From positions 62,001 through 126,000 of the forward strand of contig NZ_JAACFU010000007.1 of NCBI RefSeq assembly GCF_029051725.1: a stretch of DNA of 64,000 nt, written 5' to 3'. Positions 8,815 through 17,248 of the stretch are shown here, piece after piece. The notes below the pieces were generated by a model. It did not search any database and was not told the DNA's origin. It saw nothing but the letters and a program-made list of their open reading frames with translations. Position 1 is the stretch's first letter. Every line of letters starts with the position of its first letter. This DNA is from Bradyrhizobium sp. CSS354 (GTDB lineage Bacteria > Pseudomonadota > Alphaproteobacteria > Rhizobiales > Xanthobacteraceae). The position numbers and the translations under genes are program-made.

Positions 8815-10599
8815 CTACGCTGCCAGGACCAGTTCGCCAACCTCGCTCATGCCGGCATCACGGTCGCCGAGCAGCAGCGCCGCGATCTTCTGCTGCACGG
8901 CATTTTCCGTCAGCCGGAACGGATCGCTCGGCGATACCCGGTGGTCGATGACCAGCCGCGACAACAACAGCCTTCGCGCATCGCCACGCATGTCGTGAAT
9001 ACGATGTGCCTCCCAGGCGAGCGCGACGGCACTGGCGACATGATAGAGCAGGCTGGTGGCGCGGCGCGCATCGGCCTCATTGTCGGCCTTCCCTGCGACC
9101 TCGCGTGCGAAGCCGACCGCGCGATCGGTGAGGGTGTGCAGCCGGTCGCGCCAGGCCTGCGGCACCGAGGGGCTGTCATCGAGGCGGGCGTGCAGATCGG
9201 CGGCGAGCGCGGATTCGGCGCCGTGGCGGCCGACCGCGCGCCTCAGCGCATCGATCGCGACGATGTTGCCGGTGCCTTCCCAGACCGAGCCGAGATGCGC
9301 GTCGCGCAGCAGGCGAGCGGTCGCGAATTCCTCGATATAGCCGATGCCGCCGCGCATCTCGAGCGCATCACCGCACACTTTTCTCGCATCGCGCGTGGCG
9401 CGGAATTTCAGCGTGGGGGTCAGGATGCGCAGCAGCGCGGCCGCATCCTGGCTGCCGGCCTCGGCGCGGTCGAGCGCGTCCGCGGTGAGAAAGCTCATCG
9501 ACAACGCCTGCTCGACCGGCAGCATGATCTTCAGCATCTGGCGCCGGCCCAGCGGCAGGTCGATGATGCGGTTGCCGAACACCACGCGGTTTTTCGCCAC
9601 CGTCATCGCGTCATGGTAGGCCCGCCGCATCAGCGCGGTGGATTTGACGCCATTTGAAAGCCGCGACGAATTCACCATCTCGGCCATCTGCACGAAGCCG
9701 CGGTCGAGCTTGCCAACCGCATAGGCGATCGCGCCTTCAAGCTTGATCTCACCCGAAGCCATCGAGCGCGTGCCGAGCTTGTCCTTCAGACGCACGATCC
9801 GGTAGTGGTTCTGCGAACCGTCGTCGAGGAAGCGCGGCATCAGGAACAGACCGACACCGCGCGTGCCGGGGCCGGCGCCTTCAGGGCGCGCCAGCAGCAT
9901 CACAATTTTGGCGTCGGCGTTCGAGCAGAACCATTTTTCGCCGGTGAGGCGCCAATGGTCGCCTTCCTGCACGGCCGTCGTGGTCAGCGTGCCGACGTCG
10001 GAGCCGCCTTCCTTCTCAGTCATGAACTGGCCGCCCTGGGTCAGCTTGCTCATGTCGGTCTGGGTCAGGCCATCCAGATATTTTGCCTTCAGTTCGTCAC
10101 TTCCGAAATTCGCGAGCAGCTTGGCGCAGCCATCGGTGACGTTGATCGGGCAGCCCATGCCGAATTCGGTCTGGTTGAACAGGAAGGTGAACGCGTGCTT
10201 GGCGACGACGGGATATTTGTCCGGCCAGCCCATGATGCCCTTGCGGATCGAGAGCGCGTGGATGCCGAACTCGCCAAAGGCTGCCTTCTCCAGCTCGCGA
10301 TAGGCCGGGTGGTATTCGATCCACTGCACGTCGCGGCCGAACTTGTCGCGCTGGTGCAGCACCGGCGTGTGCCGGTCGGCAAGCCGCGCGCAGTCGTCGA
10401 GCGTGCCACCGGCGAGTTCACCGAGGCGATCGAGATGCGGCTCGATGTGGCGGAATAGCGTCTCCGGCAGATGAATGCGCAGAAGATCGGTGAGGGCCTG
10501 ATCGCCGCGGTAGAAATTCATGCCGGTGGTATCGGGAGCCAGCAGTCCGGATGGTGCGGCCGCGACCTGTTTTGCCTGCGCGGGGGCCGGCTTGTGCAT
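8815..10599 (-). CDS. Acyl-CoA dehydrogenase, AidB-like
   Basis: A 594-residue flavoprotein of the acyl-CoA dehydrogenase superfamily, longer than the usual 380-400 residues because of N- and C-terminal extensions, as in AidB. Landmarks are LTQGGQFMTEKEGGSDVG (FAD/substrate loop), LTGEKWFCSNADA, and ARKVCGDALEMRGGIGYIEE followed by LLRDAHLGSVWEGTGNI. The C-terminal 130 residues are a helical domain. AidB relatives bind FAD; some protect DNA from alkylation, while others are plain dehydrogenases, and the sequence cannot decide. GAGGA precedes the ATG. It is probably cotranscribed with the alcohol dehydrogenase. Confidence 0.88.
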   Translation of the reverse strand: MHKPAPAQAKQVAAAPSGLLAPDTTGMNFYRGDQALTDLLRIHLPETLFRHIEPHLDRLGELAGGTLDDCARLADRHTPVLHQRDKFGRDVQWIEYHPAYRELEKAAFGEFGIHALSIRKGIMGWPDKYPVVAKHAFTFLFNQTEFGMGCPINVTDGCAKLLANFGSDELKAKYLDGLTQTDMSKLTQGGQFMTEKEGGSDVGTLTTTAVQEGDHWRLTGEKWFCSNADAKIVMLLARPEGAGPGTRGVGLFLMPRFLDDGSQNHYRIVRLKDKLGTRSMASGEIKLEGAIAYAVGKLDRGFVQMAEMVNSSRLSNGVKSTALMRRAYHDAMTVAKNRVVFGNRIIDLPLGRRQMLKIMLPVEQALSMSFLTADALDRAEAGSQDAAALLRILTPTLKFRATRDARKVCGDALEMRGGIGYIEEFATARLLRDAHLGSVWEGTGNIVAIDALRRAVGRHGAESALAADLHARLDDSPSVPQAWRDRLHTLTDRAVGFAREVAGKADNEADARRATSLLYHVASAVALAWEAHRIHDMRGDARRLLLSRLVIDHRVSPSDPFRLTENAVQQKIAALLLGDRDAGMSEVGELVLAA

Positions 10600-10830
10600 G
10601 ATCGTCCTCTTTGTTTCCGCCTTGCGGTCATTTTGCGCTGATTTGGCGCTTGCCGCTTGAGATGATGTCGATCATGCTCCAGTCGCGAAAGCGGATAAAG
10701 CCGCAAATTGTCAGGGAGGCATGATCGCCGCGTGGGAGCAATTCGCTCTGCGGAATTGTGATCGTCCCGGGTGGTTGTCCGCGCGGACCGTGCATAGATC
10801 AGCGGCTTCCCGTCTTCGAGAGATCACGTC

Positions 10831-11532
10831 ATGGAACACCCGAGATACAAGATCGCCCTCATCGTCGGCGCCGGCGAAGGCCTGAGCGCCTCGCTGGCGC
10901 GGCTATTGTCCGCCCAGGGCATCCGCGTCGCACTGGCCGCGCGAAAAATCGAGAAGCTCGGTGCGCTCTGCAGCGAGACCGGCGCCAAGGCCTATGCCTG
11001 CAACGCCACCGACCCTGATGAGGTCGAACGCCTGTTCGGCCTGGTCGAGCGCGAGATCGGCACGCCCGACGTGGTGGTCTATAACGCCAGCGGCCGCGCG
11101 CGCGGGCCGTTCGTCGATCTCGTTCCGGCCGACGTGGCGCAGGCGATCGCGGTGAGCGCCTATGGCGGCTTCCTGGTGGCGCAGCAAGCGGCTAGGCGCA
11201 TGCTGCCGAACCAGCACGGCGCGATCCTGTTCACCGGCGCTTCGGCAAGCGTCAAGGGCTATGCACAGTCCGCACCGTTCGCGATGGGCAAGTTCGCACT
11301 GCGCGGGCTGGCGCAGAGCATGGCGCGCGAATTGTCGCCGCAAGGCATCCATGTCGCGCATTTCGTGATCGATGGCGGCATCAGGAGCGCAGCGCGCACG
11401 GAAGCGCCGGAGAGGCCGGATTCGATGCTCGATCCCGACGCCATCGCGGAGAGCTACTGGAACGTGCTGCAGCAGCCGCGCAGCGCCTGGAGCTGGGAGC
11501 TGGAGCTGCGGCCCTGGGTGGAGAAGTTTTGA
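10831..11532 (+). CDS. Atypical SDR-family protein lacking the catalytic Tyr
   Basis: A 233-residue short-chain dehydrogenase-fold protein. The nucleotide-binding loop is GAGEGLSASL (13-22, a degenerate TGxxxGxG) and NNAG is replaced by YNASG (84-88). The YxxxK motif reads FAMGK (150-154), so the catalytic Tyr is Phe and the Lys is kept. Without the Tyr, classical hydride transfer is unlikely; it may be a binding protein or have a different chemistry. It lies divergent from the acyl-CoA dehydrogenase across 231 bases and upstream of an enoyl-CoA hydratase, which suggests a lipid or CoA-ester context. Confidence 0.85.
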   Translation: MEHPRYKIALIVGAGEGLSASLARLLSAQGIRVALAARKIEKLGALCSETGAKAYACNATDPDEVERLFGLVEREIGTPDVVVYNASGRARGPFVDLVPADVAQAIAVSAYGGFLVAQQAARRMLPNQHGAILFTGASASVKGYAQSAPFAMGKFALRGLAQSMARELSPQGIHVAHFVIDGGIRSAARTEAPERPDSMLDPDAIAESYWNVLQQPRSAWSWELELRPWVEKF

Positions 11533-11544
11533 AGGCAAGCTGCC

Positions 11545-11631
11545 GTAGGGTGGGCAAAGGCGCATAGCGCCGTGCCCACCATCAACGACGAAACAGCAAT
11601 TGGTGGGCACGCTTCGCTTTGCCCACCCTAC
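11545..11631. repeat. Dispersed palindromic element, family D
   Basis: Imperfect inverted repeat with outer arms GTAGGGTGGGCAAAG (from 11545) and CTTTGCCCACCCTAC (to 11631), plus an inner inverted pair GTGCCCACC / GGTGGGCAC. It lies between the SDR stop and the enoyl-CoA hydratase start, close to the latter's ribosome site. An open frame can be read through it from 11600, but it is judged non-coding. Confidence 0.75.
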
Positions 11632-11644
11632 AAGGGCGGGAATC

Positions 11645-12475
11645 ATGACCACGGACACCATCATCGATACCGGCACCAGTGAACTTCTCTGCGTGATCCG
11701 CGATCGCGTCGCATTGATCACGCTGAACCGGCCGGAGGCGCGCAACTCGCTGTCAGACGCCCTGACCCCGGCGCTACGCACGATGATTCGCACCTGCGGC
11801 GAGAACCCCGATGTCGGCGCGCTGCTGATCACCGGCGCGGGCGAAGCGTTCTGCGCCGGTGGCAACGTCAAGGGCATGGGCGCACATCGCGACCCCAAGA
11901 AGCTGGAGATGTCGCTGGAAGATCGCATCGCCGATCTCCAGGAGCGGCAGCGCCTGCTCACTGGCGCGCTGGTGTCGGTGCGCAAGCCGACCATCGCGGC
12001 GCTGCCGGGGCCGGCGGTCGGCGCGGGGCTCGCCATCGCCATGGCGTGCGACATCCGCATCGCCGCGCAATCGGCCTTCGTCGCGACCGGCTATGCGCGC
12101 ATTGCGCTCAGCGGCGATTATGGCATCGCGTGGCTGTTGACGCGCCTCGTCGGCACCGCGCGGGCGCGCGAACTGCTGTTCACCGGCGATCGGGTCGATG
12201 CTGCAAGGTGCGAGGCCATCGGCCTCGTCAACCGCGTGGTGCCCGATGACGAATTGCAGGCGGAGGCCTTCGCCCTGGCAAAATCCCTGGCTGGAGGTCC
12301 GCGCCTCGCGCTGCGCTACATGAAGGACAATCTCGACGAGGCCTTGCTGTTCGATTTTGAGACCGCGCGCGACCACGAAGCCGAACGTCTGGTCCGCCTG
12401 ACTACCACCGCCGATCACAAGGAAGCGGTGCAGGCGTTCATCGAGAAGCGCAAGGCGGTGTTCACGGGGAAGTAG
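11645..12475 (+). CDS. Enoyl-CoA hydratase/isomerase family protein
   Basis: A 276-residue crotonase-fold protein. It has the N-terminal ITLNRPEARNSLS motif, the oxyanion-hole segment GAGEAFCAGGNVKGMG and PGPAVGAGLAIAMACDIRIAA. These fit hydration or isomerisation of enoyl-CoA thioesters. A Glu seen in many true hydratases is not obvious in the second active-site loop (YARIALSGDYGI), so an isomerase or other crotonase chemistry is possible. The start is set at ATG 11645 after GGGCGGGA, because upstream codons fall in a palindromic repeat. It follows an atypical SDR on the same strand. Confidence 0.88.
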   Translation: MTTDTIIDTGTSELLCVIRDRVALITLNRPEARNSLSDALTPALRTMIRTCGENPDVGALLITGAGEAFCAGGNVKGMGAHRDPKKLEMSLEDRIADLQERQRLLTGALVSVRKPTIAALPGPAVGAGLAIAMACDIRIAAQSAFVATGYARIALSGDYGIAWLLTRLVGTARARELLFTGDRVDAARCEAIGLVNRVVPDDELQAEAFALAKSLAGGPRLALRYMKDNLDEALLFDFETARDHEAERLVRLTTTADHKEAVQAFIEKRKAVFTGK

Positions 12476-12480
12476 CGGCG

Positions 12481-12517
12481 AAAAAAATGCCCGGCTCTGG
12501 TTTTGGCCAGGCCGGGC
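12481..12517 (-). terminator. Rho-independent terminator of the GNAT gene
   Basis: Read on the minus strand, GCCCGGCCTGG pairs with CCAGAGCCGGGC (one-base bulge) around a short loop. A run of seven T follows (A-run at 12481-12487 on the plus strand). It lies directly after the stop of the minus-strand GNAT gene and close to the convergent enoyl-CoA hydratase end. Confidence 0.8.
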
Positions 12518-12527
12518 TCGAGTGGTG

Positions 12528-13151
12528 TCAGGCCGAGGCTGAGGGGCTATCGGCCTGACGGGAAAGGGCGACGAGACGCCAGCTCGCGCAGGGAATATCC
12601 TTCGGTGCGACGGAGATCTCCTTGTCGAAGCGCACCAGCTTCCAATCGTCGGGATGTTTGACGAAGGCGAAGCTCGCTTTGCGCGCGAGCGAGATCATGG
12701 CGGCGTTGGAGCGTAGCGTGTCGCCGAACATGTGGTCGGCGCCGAGCGCGGCCGCGCGGCATTCGAGATTCTTCATCAGCACGGTGGCGATGCCGTGGCC
12801 CTGCCAGCGGTCGGCAACCGACAGACCGAATTCAAGCGTCGCGGTTTCGGCATGCAGTGCGTAGCGCGCTTCGGCGACGATGGTCTCGAAGCCGTCGACC
12901 ATCATGGTCGCCACCACGGTAAAACGTTCGCGCTCGCCGATCTGGAGGAATTCGTGCAGCAGGCCCTGCGGCAGTTCGCTGATCGCACCGAAGAAGCGGT
13001 TGTAGCGGGAGCGCGTCGAGAGCGAGCGAAAATAGTGCTGGAGCTCCTCGGTGTCGCGCGGCTCGACGAAGCGCACGCGCATCGCCTCGCCGTGTCGCGT
13101 GCGCAGCGTGTCCGAATACTGCTTCAAATCTTCCAGGCGAAGGCTGCTCAT
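12528..13151 (-). CDS. GNAT-family N-acetyltransferase
   Basis: A 207-residue protein with a GNAT fold. The N-terminal beta/alpha region contains VRFVEPRDTEELQHYFRSLS, and the acetyl-CoA pyrophosphate loop is seen as VADRWQGHGIATVLM (motif A, RxxGxG/A variant QGHGIA). It probably transfers an acetyl group to an unknown amine. Similar sequences with the pattern RSRYNRFF occur as stand-alone acetyltransferases and as a domain of larger CoA-binding proteins. It is downstream of a DUF1127 gene on the same strand (78-base gap) and ends in a clear terminator. Confidence 0.82.
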   Translation of the reverse strand: MSSLRLEDLKQYSDTLRTRHGEAMRVRFVEPRDTEELQHYFRSLSTRSRYNRFFGAISELPQGLLHEFLQIGERERFTVVATMMVDGFETIVAEARYALHAETATLEFGLSVADRWQGHGIATVLMKNLECRAAALGADHMFGDTLRSNAAMISLARKASFAFVKHPDDWKLVRFDKEISVAPKDIPCASWRLVALSRQADSPSASA

Positions 13152-13229
13152 GACACCGCGCTGCCAAGGGGACCAAAGGGAAAAGGGACCCGGCGCCCCT
13201 CAGTCAGGCGGCGCCGGCCTGGCGGCCAA

Positions 13230-13433
13230 TCAGGCCCGCCAGAAGGGTTTGTCGGCCTCGTAGGCCACATCGCTCCAGGACAGCCCGACGTCCTGAAGGT
13301 CACGCGCGGACCAGTTGGTGAGCTCACGCCGGGTCCGGTAGCGCTCGTGCCAGACGTGAAGGGTCTCGCCGATCTGATGGATCAAGCCGGGCGCATGATG
13401 ATTTGTCATCGAATTCTGGGTCAAAGTAGACAT
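13230..13433 (-). CDS. DUF1127 (YjiS-like) small protein
   Basis: A 67-residue protein whose C-terminal half is a DUF1127 domain: RTRRELTNWSARDLQDVGLSWSDV, the usual arginine-rich helix followed by the LxDxGL turn. Family members are small and often stress- or starvation-induced. Some act in RNA turnover or phosphate and carbon metabolism in alphaproteobacteria, but the role of this copy is unknown. A strong ribosome site (CAGGAGCT) precedes the ATG. It is divergent from a LysR regulator across 110 bases that must hold both promoters. Confidence 0.82.
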   Translation of the reverse strand: MSTLTQNSMTNHHAPGLIHQIGETLHVWHERYRTRRELTNWSARDLQDVGLSWSDVAYEADKPFWRA

Positions 13434-13543
13434 TGTCAGCTCCTGGAGCTAAGTTGACCGCTAACATCTGCTTCCTGGTGCACTGCGACAAACGACAATT
13501 TGTACTCTTTCGCATGAAATAACGTCATGTATCCTGCTGCCAG

Positions 13544-14443
13544 ATGACTGCCAGATTGCCTTCCCTGAACGGATTGCGGGCCTTTGAGGCCGCCGCGCGC
13601 CATCTCAGCTTCACGCTGGCTGCGTCCGAGCTGAACGTGACCCAGACCGCAATCAGCCATCAGATCCGCAGGCTGGAAGAGGAGCTCGGCATCCGCCTGT
13701 TCGTCCGGCAGAACCGTGCGCTGACGCTGACGCCGGAGGCGCGCGACTATTTGCCGGGCGTCCGCGCCGCCTTCAATGACCTCCGGCTTGCCACCGATCG
13801 GCTGCTGCGCAAGGACGACGACAAGGTGCTGACGGTCTCGACGCTGGCCTCGCTCGCCGCAAAATGGCTGCTGCCGCGGCTGACCGATTTCCAGGAACAC
13901 CATCCCGGCATCGACGTTCGCATCACCACCTCGACCGGCCTCGTCGACTTCCAGCGCGACAATGTCGATGCCGCGATCCGCTACGGGCGCGGCCAGTGGC
14001 CGGGCTTGCGCGCCGACTGGCTGATGGCGGACGAGCTGTTTCCGGTCTGCAGCCCGTCTCTCCTCCGTGGCGACAAGCCGTTGCGCTGTCCGGAGGACCT
14101 CAAGAGTCACATGCTGCTGCACACCTCCAATGCCAACAGCGACGACTGGCGGCTGTGGTTGACCGCGGCAGGTCAGCCGGCCGACATCGCCAGGCAGCCC
14201 GGCATCACCTTCGACATGATCTTCATGACCATCCAGGCCGCGATCGACGGCATCGGCGTGGCGATGGGGCGGACCTCCTACGTCCAGGACGACATCGCCA
14301 AGGGCCGGCTCGTGGTTCCCTTCAAGATCGCGCTGCCGGCCGATGCCGGCTTCTACCTGGTCGCGCCGGAGGGCCGCCGCGAGGCGCCGAAGCTCGCCGC
14401 ATTCCGCGATTGGATGATCACTGCAACGCAGAATAAAGCCTGA
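13544..14443 (+). CDS. LysR-family transcriptional regulator (GcvA-like)
   Basis: A 299-residue regulator. The N-terminal winged helix-turn-helix (about 8-67) starts LPSLNGLRAFEAAARHLSF and includes the recognition segment LNVTQTAISHQIRRLEEELG. A type 2 periplasmic-binding fold for the co-inducer follows (about 95-295; GVAMGRTSYVQDDIAKGRLV). The sequence is of the GcvA/AmpR type, where the effector is usually an amino acid or cell-wall fragment. The divergent DUF1127 gene is the natural first target, and the downstream minus-strand Rieske/amidohydrolase operon is another candidate. No T-N11-A site stands out clearly. Confidence 0.9.
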   Translation: MTARLPSLNGLRAFEAAARHLSFTLAASELNVTQTAISHQIRRLEEELGIRLFVRQNRALTLTPEARDYLPGVRAAFNDLRLATDRLLRKDDDKVLTVSTLASLAAKWLLPRLTDFQEHHPGIDVRITTSTGLVDFQRDNVDAAIRYGRGQWPGLRADWLMADELFPVCSPSLLRGDKPLRCPEDLKSHMLLHTSNANSDDWRLWLTAAGQPADIARQPGITFDMIFMTIQAAIDGIGVAMGRTSYVQDDIAKGRLVVPFKIALPADAGFYLVAPEGRREAPKLAAFRDWMITATQNKA

Positions 14444-14480
14444 GATCGTGCCGGCGCATGTCCGCGCCACCTGCTTCTCG

Positions 14481-14894
14481 CTACAGCTCCACCACGACGT
14501 AATCGCTCTCGACCTTCACCGCGACAGTCTCGGCGACATACGGCCCCTTCACAACACTCGCACCCGGCTCGACATGGGTCGGATATGCCTTCACGCGGAA
14601 GCGGCGGGGGTCGCAATAGGACTGGCCGGTGCGGATGTCGAACTCCCAGCCATGCCAGGGGCAGCGAATGATCTCGCCGAGCTTGGTGTATTCGATCTCG
14701 CCGGGATCCGTCGACTGCGCGAGCCCAATCAAGGGTCCCTCGCACAGCGCCGCGCCCTGATGCGGGCAGCGGTTCATCAGGCCGAAATATTCACCCTTGA
14801 TGTTGAAGATTGCGATCGGCCGTCCGTCGATCTCCAGAAATTTTCGCGTGCCGGGCGGAAGCTCATCAACCGCGGCAATCACATGCCGCGCCAT
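14481..14894 (-). CDS. Rieske [2Fe-2S] ferredoxin-like protein
   Basis: A 137-residue soluble Rieske protein. Cluster ligands are CPH (C43, H45) and CPWH (C78, H81), with about 30 residues between the two loops. It resembles the small ferredoxins of aromatic-ring dioxygenases and nitrite-reductase small subunits. There is an insertion (GLAQSTDPGEIEYTKLGE) between the ligand loops. Start ATG 14894 overlaps the stop of the upstream amidohydrolase (TGATG), so translation is coupled. It is the last gene of a three-gene operon. No oxygenase or reductase partner is nearby, so its electron acceptor is unknown. Confidence 0.88.
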   Translation of the reverse strand: MARHVIAAVDELPPGTRKFLEIDGRPIAIFNIKGEYFGLMNRCPHQGAALCEGPLIGLAQSTDPGEIEYTKLGEIIRCPWHGWEFDIRTGQSYCDPRRFRVKAYPTHVEPGASVVKGPYVAETVAVKVESDYVVVEL

Positions 14895-16003
14895 CAAGCG
14901 ATCCCGTACAGCTTCTTCGCATTGCCGAGATAGAACGCCTCGCGGTTGTCGTCGCTGACGCCCGCGGGCAGCACGCGCGACGGCTCGTCGTAATCCCAGT
15001 GCGGATAGTCGGTCGCGAACAGCAGCCGGTCCCAGCCGATCCACTTGATGACGTCGAACAGATCCTCGCGCCGCTCCGGATCCTCCATCGGCTGCGTCGT
15101 CCACCACACCTGCTCGCGGATATATTCGGACGGCGGCCGTTTGACATGCGGCACCTCGCTTCGCAGCCGCTGCCAGACCTTGTCGAGCCGCCACGCCAGT
15201 GACGGCGCCCAGCCGAAGCCGGCCTCGATCATCACCATCTTCAGTTTCGGGAAGCGCTCGAACACGCCCTCCAGCACGAGGCTCGCGAGCGCCGATTGCT
15301 GGCACTGCGAATGGCCGACCATCTCCTCGATGTAATAGGAAGGCCAGCCCGATGGCGTGATCGGGTTGCCGCCGAAACCGAAGGCGTGGACGCCGACGGG
15401 CAGGCCGGCCTCTTCCGCGGCCTGATAGATCGGCCAGTAGCGGCGCTGCCCGAGCGGCTCGACATTGCGGCTGAGCAGCAGCACCTGCACGAAATTCTTG
15501 TCGCCGGCGCGTTCGCGGATTTCGGCGGCGGCCGACAGGCCGTCCTCATTGCCGACGACGATGGACGCCTTCAGCCGCTTGTCCTTGCTGGTCCATTTGT
15601 CGATCTGCCAGTCGTTGATCGCCGAGCACAAAGCGGCCGAGAGCTCGTGATTGCGGATGCCCTGTCCGGTGTTGAGGGGATTGAGCACGCCGAGCTGCAC
15701 GTTGTGGGGATCGAGCAGCTGCTTCTGCATGAAGGATAGCGATGAGCCCTGCGGCCCGCCTTCCGGCGGATAGGCGTCGCGGCGCGAGGCGTTGGGCTGG
15801 GCCTTCGGATAGGGCGGACCTTCCATCATGCCCTGATAGGCATGGACGCCATAGACTTCGAGATGATGCTGCCAGCGTTTGGCGAGGTAAGGATAGAGCT
15901 CGGCGCGGGTCGCGCGTGCCGGATGGATGTCGCAGTCCGCGATCGCGGTTTTGACGGCGAGTGGGGAAGCGGCTTCGGAGCTTTCGCGGAACTGAATATT
16001 CAT
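14894..16003 (-). CDS. Amidohydrolase-2 family protein (ACMSD-like), copy 2
   Basis: A 369-residue TIM-barrel metal-dependent hydrolase or decarboxylase. It has the N-terminal DCDIHPA motif (D25, H27), a mid-protein metal His (LPVGVHAFG), a HSQCQQ segment and the C-terminal FATDYPHWDYD. This is the pattern of the amidohydrolase-2 group that includes ACMSD and gamma-resorcylate decarboxylases. The substrate is unknown. It is the middle gene of an operon, 23 bases after a paralogue and overlapping a Rieske gene. In this family such pairs are often found near aromatic or heterocyclic catabolism genes. Confidence 0.88.
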   Translation of the reverse strand: MNIQFRESSEAASPLAVKTAIADCDIHPARATRAELYPYLAKRWQHHLEVYGVHAYQGMMEGPPYPKAQPNASRRDAYPPEGGPQGSSLSFMQKQLLDPHNVQLGVLNPLNTGQGIRNHELSAALCSAINDWQIDKWTSKDKRLKASIVVGNEDGLSAAAEIRERAGDKNFVQVLLLSRNVEPLGQRRYWPIYQAAEEAGLPVGVHAFGFGGNPITPSGWPSYYIEEMVGHSQCQQSALASLVLEGVFERFPKLKMVMIEAGFGWAPSLAWRLDKVWQRLRSEVPHVKRPPSEYIREQVWWTTQPMEDPERREDLFDVIKWIGWDRLLFATDYPHWDYDEPSRVLPAGVSDDNREAFYLGNAKKLYGIA

Positions 16004-16026
16004 CGCCTTGCCTCCTTTGGCAGCGG

Positions 16027-17085
16027 CTAAGTCAGGCGGGGATAGGTCGCATGCGGATTATCGATCATGATCTTGCGCACGAGATCGGGGGTGAGACCTG
16101 CGGGCAGCGCCTCCTGGCCGTCGAACTGCCAGTGCGGATAGTCGGTGGAGAATAGGACTAATTCGTCCGACTGCATATGATCAAACAGGCGAATTAATGT
16201 CGCCTCATCCGGCGGCGCGTCGAATGGCTGCAACGAGAAGCGGATGTTGCTGCGCACAATCTCCAGCGGCGCGCGATCAACCCAAGGCGTCTCCATCCGC
16301 ACGCCCCGCCAGAACTTGTGAAGGCGCCAGAGAAAGGGCGAGATCCAGGACACGCCTGATTCCAGCATCACCATCTTCAGCCGCGGATATTTGGCGAATA
16401 CGCCCTCGACGATCAGGCTGGTGAGCTGGGTCTGGAACGCCTGGGCCTGACCGGCATAATCCTCGATGTGGTAGGAACCCCAGCCCACGGCGGTCGGCGG
16501 ATTGTGATAGGCGGAACCGGCGTGAATGCCGATCGGCAGGTCCAGCCGTTCTGCCGCCTCGTAGATCGGCCATAGCGCGCGCTTGCCGAGCGGCGTATCG
16601 GCCATCACCAGCATCAGCACCTGCACGAAGCGTCGATCCGCCGCACAGCGCTCGATCTCGGCGACGGCCTTCTCGACGCTTTGGGTGGGGATCACGATGG
16701 AGCCGCGCAGCCGCTGATCGCGATCGAGCCATTCTTTCGTGAGCCACTCGTTCAGTGCGCGGCAGAAGGCGGCCTGCAGATCCTCGGAAAACACCATCTG
16801 CACGCCGTAGAGCGGATTGCAGATGGCATGCGAGAGCTGAAAGGGATCGAGCACATGGCGCTGCATGTCCGCAAGGCTCTCGCCCGGCTTGCCGCTTCCG
16901 GGGCGCCAGTCGGGCCGCGCCGTGATCGGCGAGTTTTGCGGGTAGGATTGCGAGATGAGATCGACCATGCCGCGCGTCGTCACCTGATCGCGCCAATAGT
17001 CGTTCAGGTACGGCAGCAGGCTGGTCAGATGCGGCACGGCCGGATGCACATCGCAATCCACCCCGCCGGCGATCAGGGACGCCAT
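16027..17085 (-). CDS. Amidohydrolase-2 family protein (ACMSD-like), copy 1
   Basis: A 352-residue paralogue of the next gene with the same landmarks: GVDCDVHPA near the N-terminus, LPIGIHAGSAYH in the middle, MVMLESGVSWI and the C-terminal FSTDYPHWQFD. It is probably a metal-dependent hydrolase or decarboxylase of unknown substrate. Start ATG 17085 is chosen because AAGGA precedes it and it begins just before the family motif; the frame is open 72 bases further. It is the first gene of the three-gene operon and divergent from the CinA-like gene over 163 bases. Confidence 0.88.
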   Translation of the reverse strand: MASLIAGGVDCDVHPAVPHLTSLLPYLNDYWRDQVTTRGMVDLISQSYPQNSPITARPDWRPGSGKPGESLADMQRHVLDPFQLSHAICNPLYGVQMVFSEDLQAAFCRALNEWLTKEWLDRDQRLRGSIVIPTQSVEKAVAEIERCAADRRFVQVLMLVMADTPLGKRALWPIYEAAERLDLPIGIHAGSAYHNPPTAVGWGSYHIEDYAGQAQAFQTQLTSLIVEGVFAKYPRLKMVMLESGVSWISPFLWRLHKFWRGVRMETPWVDRAPLEIVRSNIRFSLQPFDAPPDEATLIRLFDHMQSDELVLFSTDYPHWQFDGQEALPAGLTPDLVRKIMIDNPHATYPRLT

Positions 17086-17248
17086 GACGTGTCCTTCGCG
17101 TTTCCTCGTCGCGCCTTCTCGGGCAGCGCTTGGCCGCTCCGCCTTGCCGCCATTCAAGCAGGCCTGCCCGTTGGCTGCAACTCGGCCAAGGGCGCTGTCA
17201 TATGCTAGAAAGGCCGAGCTCGGTTGCGAAGGAATAAGGGGTCAACGA

